From Deltaproteobacteria bacterium (GTDB lineage Bacteria > Desulfobacterota > Desulfobacteria > Desulfobacterales > ETH-SRB1), in NCBI GenBank assembly GCA_019309665.1, contig JAFDFV010000121.1, positions 1 to 5,990 of the forward strand: a DNA stretch of 5,990 bases, given 5' to 3'. The translations under genes and the position numbers were made by a program. Shown here in pieces: positions 1 through 5,853 of this stretch; the first letter of the stretch is position 1, and the number at the start of each line of letters is the position of its first letter. The notes under the pieces were generated by a model. The model made no database searches. It was not told where the DNA came from and was given only the letters and a program-made list of their open reading frames with translations.

Positions 1-96
1 CTTTTTGCGGGCCTATGATGTTTTTTATAACGATGTAATGATGTAGAAAAAAAGTGATGGAATGTAATCATCTTTTTTTCAGATTTAGGCGACAAC
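1..96. other. Non-coding or disrupted stretch upstream of the methyltransferase fragment
   Basis: No convincing gene is seen here. The frame that becomes the methyltransferase is closed by stops at 16-18, 28-30 and 55-57. A second frame reads FLRAYDVFYNDVMM and then stops at 44-46; this could be the last codons of an upstream gene or of a displaced methyltransferase part, but it is too short to identify. The stretch is T- and A-rich, with a hairpin at 47-79 and near-direct copies of ATGTAATSAT at 33-42 and 62-71. Recognisable methyltransferase residues begin just after it, so a break in the gene or the edge of an insertion lies at about 80-97. Confidence 0.4.
47..79. terminator. A-tract/T-tract hairpin, possible bidirectional terminator
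   Basis: AAAAAAAG at 47-54 pairs with CTTTTTTT at 72-79. TGAT (55-58) then pairs with ATCA (67-70), with one bulged T at 71 and an 8-nt loop. The stem is AT-rich, but the A run on one side and T run on the other give it the shape of a weak bidirectional intrinsic terminator. It sits just before the first recognisable methyltransferase codons, so it may end an upstream transcript or mark the end of an inserted element. No experimental inference is possible from sequence alone. Confidence 0.35.
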
Positions 97-1314
97 TTGC
101 TTGACATTTACCGACAAAGCGAATGGCGGGATGAATTATTACGAACCGGAGTCAGAGCCAAAGGCGGAAAGATGATCCAATTCACCCGTGTTGAACCGCT
201 TTCAGGCACAAAATTTATTCAAGCGGAAGCGGAAACTAAAGAGGATGTTCCCCAAAAAGTATTGGTTGTCTTTGGCCCGGAACATGCGCCGCTGGAACAA
301 AGACAGGTAGAAGACGCCTGGCAGGAAGCCCGTGCTTTAAATCCCGACATGCTATTGTTCTGCGCTTTCCAGTTTGATGATGAAGCGGCAAAAGATATTG
401 ACGAACTTACTCCTGAAATTGCCGGCATGCAGCTATTAAAAGCCCAGATGAATGCGGATATGTTTACCGATGATTTGCGTAAAAAACGCTCAAGCAATGA
501 AAGTTTCTGGCTGGTGGGTCAGCCTGATGTGAAAATGGAAAGTTGTAAGTTTTTAGTTTTTAGTGATAAGGAGATTGCAAGCCATGACATCTTCAAGGAG
601 TTATCGGGACTTGATAGTCTGGAAAAAATCAATAAACTTGGTGACCAGGATTTACAATTGTACATCATCCTTTCCCAGGGAAGAGAAGTTTGGCATTACC
701 TCGCAAATGAGAAGGGCTGGAACCTCTATTCCGGCAAACATAGCAGAGGGACAGGCAAGACACGGCAAAAAAGAATTTCTGCAATTTCTCTCAATAGCAC
801 AGGGATCGTTGGCCGAGTTAGAAACTTTTTTGATAATCTCCAAGAATTTGGACTTTCTAACCGAAGCCAGCTTAAAGGAGTTGCTGACCGATTGCGAGGA
901 GATAGCAAAATTACTCTACAGCTTGAAGAGATCTCTCAACTCTTAAAACTTCCAACTAAAAACTTAAAACTAACAACTAAAAGCTATTCCCAGGTGGAAG
1001 TGATGGGTTTTGACTATTACAATCCAAAAACCGGCAATGTGGAAAGCGGAGGTAAAAAGAATATCGCCATGTGGATGCTGGATACTGATTATGATAACCG
1101 GTCGATTTTTCCATCACAGGTGTTTTTCCCAATGGCTGGTAAAAAAGACGGATGGACAAAACTGGCCAGAAATTTAAAAGCTGAAATAGATGAAGAAAAG
1201 ATTGAAGCTTTTAGAGGTACAACCTCGCTTGAGTTTGAGCCAGGAAATACAATTGCAGTAAAAATCATTGATGATCGCGGGATTGAATCCTTGCGGGTAA
1301 TAAAGGTGGAGTAA
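97..1314 (+). CDS. C-terminal part of a type III-like site-specific DNA methyltransferase, 5'-truncated or split, interrupted by an IVS element
   Basis: This is the modification-subunit tail of a type III-like R-M system. From memory of the family, residues 26-148 (IQFTRVEPLSGTKF, FGPEHAPLEQRQVE, LLFCAFQFDDEAAKDIDE, KKRSSNESFWLVGQPD) and 299-405 (QVEVMGFDYYN, IAMWMLDTDYDNRSIFP, FFPMAGKKDGW, LKAEIDEE, IAVKIIDDRGIESLRV) match the C-terminal region of methyltransferases paired with BPTD_3080-type restriction enzymes. The catalytic part (S-adenosylmethionine-binding FxGxG and DPPY/NPPY motifs) is absent, so alone it cannot methylate DNA. Residues 149-294 are foreign: they are the host-frame reading of the IVS element at 541-978. 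Excising it joins GQPDVKME to KSYSQVEV in frame. The start is uncertain: TTG at 97 has only a weak AGG at 87-89; ATG at 172 is an alternative, or the frame may be part of a broken gene. The stop (1312-1314) shares one base with the next ATG. Confidence 0.72.
   Translation: MLDIYRQSEWRDELLRTGVRAKGGKMIQFTRVEPLSGTKFIQAEAETKEDVPQKVLVVFGPEHAPLEQRQVEDAWQEARALNPDMLLFCAFQFDDEAAKDIDELTPEIAGMQLLKAQMNADMFTDDLRKKRSSNESFWLVGQPDVKMESCKFLVFSDKEIASHDIFKELSGLDSLEKINKLGDQDLQLYIILSQGREVWHYLANEKGWNLYSGKHSRGTGKTRQKRISAISLNSTGIVGRVRNFFDNLQEFGLSNRSQLKGVADRLRGDSKITLQLEEISQLLKLPTKNLKLTTKSYSQVEVMGFDYYNPKTGNVESGGKKNIAMWMLDTDYDNRSIFPSQVFFPMAGKKDGWTKLARNLKAEIDEEKIEAFRGTTSLEFEPGNTIAVKIIDDRGIESLRVIKVE
541..563 (+). repeat. 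Left terminal inverted repeat of the IVS element
   Basis: It begins AGTTGTAAGTTTTTAG and runs for 23 nt. Its reverse complement matches 956-978 at 21 of 23 positions; the two mismatches are T/T (554/965) and A/A (547/972). Pairing extends by one more base (564 with 955). It has the TTAGTTTTTAG pattern commonly seen at the edges of genes for four-helix-bundle proteins. Confidence 0.8.
568..573 (+). promoter_or_regulatory. Ribosome binding site that sets the start of the embedded four-helix-bundle gene
   Basis: AAGGAG lies 10 nt before ATG 584. The frame also opens at GTG 563, inside the inverted repeat, but that codon has no Shine-Dalgarno match in front of it. The site therefore favours 584 as the true start and suggests that the embedded gene can be translated independently of the host gene. 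Confidence 0.6.
584..946 (+). CDS. Four-helix-bundle protein of the 23S rRNA intervening-sequence family (IVS protein)
   Basis: The product is a 120-residue protein nested in the methyltransferase ORF in another frame of the same strand. It has the family's hallmarks in order: SYRDLIVWKKSINLV at the N-terminus, FPREEKFGITSQMRRAGTSIPANIAEG in the middle, then KEFLQFLSIAQGSLAELET. The length is normal (about 115-125). Family members (Pfam PF05635, TIGR02436) form pentameric barrels of four-helix subunits and are related to Avd, the accessory protein of diversity-generating retroelements; they are thought to bind nucleic acid, but their molecular role is not settled. There are no membrane segments or signal peptide. 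The start at ATG 584 is chosen for its RBS; GTG 563 would add 7 residues. The inverted repeats on both sides indicate that the gene belongs to the inserted element and not to the R-M system. The gene looks intact, so the insertion may be recent or maintained. Confidence 0.85.
   Translation: MTSSRSYRDLIVWKKSINLVTRIYNCTSSFPREEKFGITSQMRRAGTSIPANIAEGQARHGKKEFLQFLSIAQGSLAELETFLIISKNLDFLTEASLKELLTDCEEIAKLLYSLKRSLNS
956..978 (-). repeat. Right terminal inverted repeat of the IVS element
   Basis: It reads CTAAAAACTTAAAACTAACA and then ACT, the inverted partner of 541-563. It starts 9 nt after the stop of the embedded gene (944-946). Just inside, the sequence AACTTCCAACTAAAAACTT repeats the AACT/AAAACT motif, so the arm is internally repetitive. 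Methyltransferase similarity resumes within a few codons of its outer end. Confidence 0.8.
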
Positions 1315-2453
1315 TGGCAGGAAGAGTTGAAAATATAAATAAGGATATATTACGTCAATGCCGTAAGCAGATTGGTTTGAGTCTTCCTGCCGTTGCAAAA
1401 AAAGTGGTAAAGATTGCTGTCATAGAGCAGGGTGATCAAAAACCGACCTTTAAACAATTAGATACTCTTGCGGAGCTATATAAAGTGCCTCGCTGGGTAT
1501 TTATTTCAGAGCATCTTCCTGAAAAATATCAGTTTGATAAGGCAATGCCCGCGTTCCGTCAGTTTACCGACAGCAATGCAGATGTTTTCAGTGAACATAA
1601 GGTTCGCAGCCTGATCGCTCGGGTTGACCGTTTCCGTGAGCTGATTTTAGAACTGCGCGAAGATATGGGCGAACCAATGATTGACTTTCATCCGCCGGCG
1701 TTGAAAAGAAAGGCTGCGTCGGATTTTGCGGCGCAACAGGTGCGTGACTGGTTAGACATAACAGAAGAGAATTTTAAGTTTTCTAAATGGAAAGAAATGC
1801 TGGAAGAAAAAAACATTTTTGTTTTTATGACCAGCAAGTACAAGGGGTGGTCTCATGTGGATAAGGCGCTGTTTCGCGGGCTGGCTATTTACCATCAGAA
1901 ATTACCGATCATCATTATCAATGATTCAGATGCAAAAAAGGCCCAATCATTCACCCTGTTTCATGAGTTAGGACACCTGCTTAGAAAGGAAAGCGCGATT
2001 GATGACTGGGACGCGTATCACCAGCGGGTTGAAAGATGGTGTGACGAGTTATCCGGCAATGTATTGATGCCTGCTGCACAGTTTCAAACTGTTATTCACA
2101 ACATAAATATAGATGATCTGGATGAGATAAAAAGTATCGCCGGTGATTTTCAGGTCAGCGCTTATGCCTGCCTGGTGCGACTCCGACAATTGCGGCTAAT
2201 TGATCAGGACGATTATCTACATTTTGAGGCACAATTAAAGGCTGAATATAGAAAGTTGCAAAAGAAACTTAAAGAAAGCACTGGCGGACCTTCCAGGAAC
2301 CGTCCGAAGGAAGTGCTTAATCAATACGGACATATTTACGCGAATGCCCTTTTTCAGGCATATCACAACAAGGAATTTGGGTTACATAAACTTTGTCAAG
2401 CATTTGATTTAAAGCGCGTTCCTTATGTTTTAGAGATAGGCAGGCAATTATGA
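1314..2453 (+). CDS. XRE-family HTH / ImmA-IrrE family metallo-endopeptidase
   Basis: This is a 379-residue cytoplasmic protein. Residues about 11-64 form an XRE-type helix-turn-helix (LSLPAVAKKV, IEQGDQKPTFKQLDTLAELYKVPRWVF). The catalytic domain has the zinc site H217-E218-L-G-H221 in FTLFHELGHLLRKES; E240 in VERWCDELSGNVLMP is the likely third ligand, by alignment with the ExxANxFAxxLLMP motif of the family. Relatives such as phage ImmA and Deinococcus IrrE cleave XRE-type repressors to switch on mobile-element or stress genes; the substrate here is unknown. ATG 1314 overlaps the preceding stop by 1 nt (TAATG), with AAGG at 1303-1306 as RBS, and the end overlaps the next gene by 4 nt (ATGA), so translation is probably coupled. 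It likely partners the following DUF4411 protein as a toxin/regulator-like pair. The C-terminal 80 residues (Lys/Glu-rich, then NQYGHIYANALFQAYHN) are a family-specific tail. The turn of the HTH is a few residues shorter than usual. Confidence 0.9.
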   Translation: MAGRVENINKDILRQCRKQIGLSLPAVAKKVVKIAVIEQGDQKPTFKQLDTLAELYKVPRWVFISEHLPEKYQFDKAMPAFRQFTDSNADVFSEHKVRSLIARVDRFRELILELREDMGEPMIDFHPPALKRKAASDFAAQQVRDWLDITEENFKFSKWKEMLEEKNIFVFMTSKYKGWSHVDKALFRGLAIYHQKLPIIIINDSDAKKAQSFTLFHELGHLLRKESAIDDWDAYHQRVERWCDELSGNVLMPAAQFQTVIHNINIDDLDEIKSIAGDFQVSAYACLVRLRQLRLIDQDDYLHFEAQLKAEYRKLQKKLKESTGGPSRNRPKEVLNQYGHIYANALFQAYHNKEFGLHKLCQAFDLKRVPYVLEIGRQL

Positions 2454-2962
2454 GTGGTCAATATTGCCTTGATGCCAATATTTTTATCACTGCCTGGAAC
2501 AGAAGCTATCCCATGAAGGTGTTTCCATCTTTATGGGAACACCTTGCACAATACCAAAATGATCTTGTTTTGATCAAACCTGTCTTTGATGAGATTGACC
2601 CCATTTCATCGGCAGATAAAAAACTGTCCAAGAACAAAAAAAGAGAAAAATATCCACTGCGTGTCTGGATGATAGATAATCATTTTGACGCAAAGCCGAT
2701 TACTGATGAAATAAATTCTATTTCTCTGGAGTTAGAGAAAGAATATGAAACAAATAATAATCCAAAAGGCGCTAATCAAAATGATATTACCTTAATTGCT
2801 CACGCAAAGGTAAAAGAGAAAATTGTTGTAACCTGTGAAGAAGAGCAAACTCAAAAGCCTGGAAAGAAAAAAAATTACAAGATTCCTCTGATTTGTAATG
2901 AACAAGGCGTTGAGTGGATCCAATTTGTAACAATGCTGGATCGTCTTGGTATAAGGATATAG
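2450..2962 (+). CDS. DUF4411 family protein, PIN-like putative nuclease
   Basis: This 170-residue soluble protein resembles DUF4411 (PF14367), a PIN-like family often found directly after an ImmA/IrrE gene. The acidic residues expected of a PIN active site are visible: D8 in YCLDANIFITAWN, E48 in VFDEID, and D112 in NQNDITLIAHA, followed by the strand VVTCEEEQ (E130/E131). The C-terminal KIPLICNEQGVEWIQFVTML is also typical. PIN domains are metal-dependent ribonucleases and the common toxins of VapBC-type systems; toxicity is an inference here, and no classical small antitoxin gene is present. The XRE-ImmA/IrrE protein may play the controlling role. The ATG lies in an ATGA overlap with the preceding stop, with a short AGG at 2442-2444, which implies coupled translation. 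It ends 3 nt before the restriction gene. Confidence 0.85.
   Translation: MSGQYCLDANIFITAWNRSYPMKVFPSLWEHLAQYQNDLVLIKPVFDEIDPISSADKKLSKNKKREKYPLRVWMIDNHFDAKPITDEINSISLELEKEYETNNNPKGANQNDITLIAHAKVKEKIVVTCEEEQTQKPGKKKNYKIPLICNEQGVEWIQFVTMLDRLGIRI
2953..2957 (+). promoter_or_regulatory. Ribosome binding site of the restriction-subunit gene
   Basis: AAGGA lies within the last codons of the DUF4411 gene, 8 nt before ATG 2966. It fixes the start of the endonuclease gene and allows its own initiation besides coupling to the upstream stop at 2960-2962. Confidence 0.55.
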
Positions 2963-2965
2963 CGG

Positions 2966-5779
2966 ATGGCAAAAAATATTGACAAGCTGATTATAAACAG
3001 CCCTTATGAAGAGCCAAAACAGCATTGGTCTTACGACAGGGAAAACAGAGATTTTAATATTAAAGAAGGCAGAAGACCTGCGGGTTATGTCATGGCCACA
3101 CCAAACTCAAGAGCCTTTGACGATCCGGGAATTTTTTTTAAGATTAAACAGGTTAATAAAATCCGTCCAAGAGTTAAGACATGGAGAGAAGCAGGTTATC
3201 CCGGAGTAACCGGCATCACCAAACGGCTTTTGGAGCATTGGCAAGACCCGGAGGAACGTAAAGACCGCAGATTTTTCTTTTGCCAGTTGGAAGCGATTGA
3301 AACGCTTATCTGGCTGGTCGAAGCTCCTGCTGCTGAAAAAGTCGGCATAGATATTCATGGAGATGGCGGCGCTTTTGAACGCTGGTGCAGTAAAATGGCC
3401 ACAGGTTCGGGCAAGACTATTATTATGTCCATGATTATTGCCTGGAATTTTTTGAATAAAGTAACCAGCCCGACCGATGCGCGGTTCAGTAAAAATGCTC
3501 TTGTTGTAGCTCCTGGTTTGACAGTAAAAAGCAGGTTACAGGTATTACAGCCAACTCACTCTGAAAACTACTATAAAGAGTTTAATATCGTACCGGCATC
3601 TTTGATGGACAAACTCCGACAAGGAAAAGTGCTGATACAAAACTGGCATACACTGGCGTGGGATACCCAGGAAAAACTTGATGTTAAAATCAAAAAAGGT
3701 CATTTGCGGTCTGTGGACAAAAGAAAGCGGACAGAAATAAGCGGCGTGGCTTATGTCCGGCAGGTTTTGGGCGATATGGCGAGTTCACGGAACATTCTTG
3801 TGATTAACGATGAAGCACACCACGCATGGCGCATGAACCCGGAAGCAATCGGAAAATATAAGCGAACCGGTTCAGAAAAAGACAGTGCGGAAGAAGCTAC
3901 AATCTGGGTCGGGGGCTTAGACAGAATACATAAGCAAAGAGGAATTCTGCGCTGCTTTGACCTTTCTGCTACTCCGTTTACACCATCCGGTAAAAAATCA
4001 GCGGAAGAAGCCTTGTTTACATGGATTGTCTCTGATTTTGGATTGAATGATGCCATTGAATCGGGGCTGGTAAAAACACCTCGAGTTGTCATTCGTGATG
4101 ATAGTATCGTGACCAAAGAACTCAAATCACAACTTTATCATATTTATGCCGATGATGAAGTAAAAGATGATATTAATCGTAAAGCAGATGAAACAGAACC
4201 TCTTCCGGATTTATTGATAAACGCATACTATCTTTTAGGAAAAGACTGGCGGGAAACCAGAAATAAATGGGTGGAAGCCGGTCATAAAGTGCCGCCTGTG
4301 ATGATTACTGTTGCAAATAGAACTGAAACTTCGGCACGAATAAAATATGCTTTTGACCATAACCGGATATTAATTCCTGAACTGTGTGATGCAGATAAAA
4401 CTCTGCAAATAGACAGTAAGATACTGAATGAAGCTGAATCGGAAACAGAGACTGTTGAAATAAAAATTTCCCCAAAACTTACAAAAAAACAGCAGGCTGA
4501 GTTATTACGTCAAACTGTTGATACTATTGGCAGAGAGGGCAAACCGGGCGAACAGATTCAAAATATAATCTCTGTTGGCATGCTTTCAGAAGGATGGGAT
4601 GCTAGGACAGTAACCCATATTATGGGCCTCCGGGCTTTTTCCAGCCAGCTATTATGCGAGCAGGTCGTTGGGCGTGGACTTCGAAGAGTGAGTTATGATG
4701 CAGGCGATGATGGTTTATTTCAACCGGAATATGTTAATATATTCGGTGTTCCATTTACATTCCTGCCACATGAAGGAGGTGACGGGCCACCGCCTCCACC
4801 GCCTCCACCAAAAACAAAAATAGAGCCTGTAAAAGAAAAATCAAAACATGAAATTACATGGCCGAATATTCTCAGAATAGATCATGTATATCGACCAGTG
4901 CTAAAAATGAATTGGGACAAGGTTAAGATTTTAGAGATAGACCCTTACGAGTCTATTACAGAGGCAGATTTGGCTGCGATTATTTCCGGAAAACCAAACA
5001 AGGCAGTTAAAGCTGCAATTGGTCTGGAAAAAATAGCAGAAAACACAAGAGTGCAGACAATAGTTTTCAGGATTGCTTCTACAATATATAATTCAGAAAA
5101 ACGACCGGATTGGAAAGGAAGCAAGGAGATATTTCTTGCACAGGTTGTAAGAATTGTTGAGGAGTTTATTCAGTCGAATAAAATCACAATCAAACATGAT
5201 TTATTTTATCAGAATGATTTAAAAAAAAAGATATTGATGATTCTCAACATGAATAAAATCATTCAGCACATCTGGTCAGAAATACGAGTTGAAAATACTG
5301 AAAAATTAACTCCTGTGTTTGACAAGGAGAATCCAATCAGGTCAACATCCGGTGTAAGAACCTGGTTTACGAGTAAGCCTTGCGAATGGATTGAAAAATC
5401 ACATATCAGCCATTGCGTATATGACAGCGGATGGGAAGCTGCGGAAGCATATTTCCTTGAAAAATCAGATTTAGTCACATCCTTTGTAAAAAATGATCAT
5501 TTAGGATTTACAATTCTATATAATCACAAAGGAGTCATAAGAAAATATTATCCCGACTTTATTATCAGGCTGGCAAGCGGCGAATACATGGTCATTGAAA
5601 CAAAAGGTAAAGATAGTCAGCAAAACCAAACAAAACGAGAATATCTAAATGAATGGATAAAGGCAGTTAATGAACAAGGAGGCTTTGGCAAATGGCACTG
5701 GGATGTTTCTTTTGAACCATCGGATATTGAGAGTAAAGTTAAGAATTCAATATCCATGTCCTCTGGACATGGATATTGA
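2966..5779 (+). CDS. Type III-like restriction endonuclease subunit (DEAD/DEAH helicase + PD-(D/E)xK nuclease; BPTD_3080-type)
   Basis: This 937-residue protein is the ATP-driven DNA translocase and nuclease of the R-M system; with a methyltransferase partner it should recognise and cut unmodified DNA in the cytoplasm. An N-terminal region (1-100) opens NIDKLIINSPYEEPKQHW. Superfamily 2 motifs follow: Walker A ATGSGKT (145-151), DEAH-like box DEAHHA (282-287), SATPFT (334-339), the motif V region VGMLSEGWDARTVTHI (537-552) and motif VI QVVGRGLRR (566-574). A proline run (608-615) links to the C-terminal half. The nuclease domain near the end has E824 (GWEAAEAYFLE), D864 (YPDFIIR) and E878-x-K880 (VIETKGK), a complete PD-(D/E)xK set. 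All key residues are intact. The name BPTD_3080-type is from memory of such sequences. It is last in a tightly packed four-gene operon. Its final 13 or so codons lie in a perfect hairpin and may not be ancestral. Confidence 0.9.
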   Translation: MAKNIDKLIINSPYEEPKQHWSYDRENRDFNIKEGRRPAGYVMATPNSRAFDDPGIFFKIKQVNKIRPRVKTWREAGYPGVTGITKRLLEHWQDPEERKDRRFFFCQLEAIETLIWLVEAPAAEKVGIDIHGDGGAFERWCSKMATGSGKTIIMSMIIAWNFLNKVTSPTDARFSKNALVVAPGLTVKSRLQVLQPTHSENYYKEFNIVPASLMDKLRQGKVLIQNWHTLAWDTQEKLDVKIKKGHLRSVDKRKRTEISGVAYVRQVLGDMASSRNILVINDEAHHAWRMNPEAIGKYKRTGSEKDSAEEATIWVGGLDRIHKQRGILRCFDLSATPFTPSGKKSAEEALFTWIVSDFGLNDAIESGLVKTPRVVIRDDSIVTKELKSQLYHIYADDEVKDDINRKADETEPLPDLLINAYYLLGKDWRETRNKWVEAGHKVPPVMITVANRTETSARIKYAFDHNRILIPELCDADKTLQIDSKILNEAESETETVEIKISPKLTKKQQAELLRQTVDTIGREGKPGEQIQNIISVGMLSEGWDARTVTHIMGLRAFSSQLLCEQVVGRGLRRVSYDAGDDGLFQPEYVNIFGVPFTFLPHEGGDGPPPPPPPPKTKIEPVKEKSKHEITWPNILRIDHVYRPVLKMNWDKVKILEIDPYESITEADLAAIISGKPNKAVKAAIGLEKIAENTRVQTIVFRIASTIYNSEKRPDWKGSKEIFLAQVVRIVEEFIQSNKITIKHDLFYQNDLKKKILMILNMNKIIQHIWSEIRVENTEKLTPVFDKENPIRSTSGVRTWFTSKPCEWIEKSHISHCVYDSGWEAAEAYFLEKSDLVTSFVKNDHLGFTILYNHKGVIRKYYPDFIIRLASGEYMVIETKGKDSQQNQTKREYLNEWIKAVNEQGGFGKWHWDVSFEPSDIESKVKNSISMSSGHGY
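4787..4810 (+). repeat. Proline-codon tandem repeat (9-bp unit CCACCGCCT)
   Basis: Two full copies and a partial third copy of CCACCGCCT encode eight consecutive prolines (residues 608-615) in the restriction subunit, followed by a Lys/Glu-rich segment. The run sits right after the helicase core and probably acts as a stiff linker to the C-terminal half. A 9-bp repeat can change length by slippage without shifting the frame. Confidence 0.8.
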
Positions 5780-5788
5780 ATTCTTAAC
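5738..5788. terminator. Perfect 24-bp hairpin at the 3' end of the restriction gene, possible bidirectional terminator
   Basis: Positions 5738-5761 (GTTAAGAATTCAATATCC then ATGTCC) are exactly complementary to 5765-5788, with only TCT (5762-5764) as loop. The stop codon TGA (5777-5779) lies in the right arm. It lies between two convergent genes, where a shared terminator is expected, but there is no U-run on either side, so it is not a classic intrinsic terminator. It might also protect the 3' end of the mRNA, be the remnant of a small palindromic insertion, or be an assembly or fold-back artefact. The inverted repeat is certain; its function is not. Confidence 0.5.
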
Positions 5789-5853
5789 ACTGATAAATAT
5801 GATTGTCGATTGATTTTAGTGGCAACGGGTGTGACCGGGCACTATTAATCATG

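Larger units (their letters stand above)
541..978 (+). mobile_element. IVS-type (intervening-sequence) element with inverted-repeat ends and a four-helix-bundle gene
   Basis: This 438-bp insert lies in the methyltransferase reading frame. Its ends are inverted repeats (541-563 and 956-978) matching at 21 of 23 positions, with AGTTGT...ACAACT termini. In RNA they would form one long stem closing the whole element. Inside lies a gene for a protein of the 23S rRNA IVS family. Such elements are known in 23S rRNA genes of Leptospira, Coxiella and Salmonella, where the stem is cut by RNase III and the insert removed without religation. Copies in protein-coding or intergenic DNA are less discussed. 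The length is exactly 146 codons and the host frame has no stop within it. No target duplication longer than about 2 nt (AA on both sides) is visible. The boundaries rest on the repeats and on where family similarity stops and resumes. Confidence 0.75.

Noticed and set aside
20..31. TTATAAC as a possible -10 box upstream of the first gene
   Set aside because: No matching -35 element at the right distance inside the window; the segment is generally T-rich, so a chance match is likely.
101..106. TTGACA, a perfect -35 hexamer
   Set aside because: It lies within the methyltransferase frame and no -10-like hexamer is found 16-18 nt downstream (TGGCGG region).
219..497. Minus-strand open frame of 92 codons opposite the methyltransferase tail
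   Set aside because: Low-complexity Ser/Ala-rich peptide, antisense to well-conserved methyltransferase sequence; a shadow frame.
563..583. GTG 563 as start of the embedded four-helix-bundle gene
   Set aside because: It falls in the inverted repeat with no RBS before it; ATG 584 has AAGGAG at a good distance and gives the usual protein length and N-terminus.
541..978. Insertion sequence, group II intron or intein as the explanation of the insert
   Set aside because: It has no transposase, reverse transcriptase or intein splice motifs and is too small; inverted repeats plus the IVS-family protein fit better.
3751..4125. Minus-strand open frame of 124 codons opposite the restriction gene
   Set aside because: The plus strand here encodes conserved helicase motifs (DEAHHA, SATPFT); the antisense peptide has no recognisable domain and no RBS, so it is a shadow frame.
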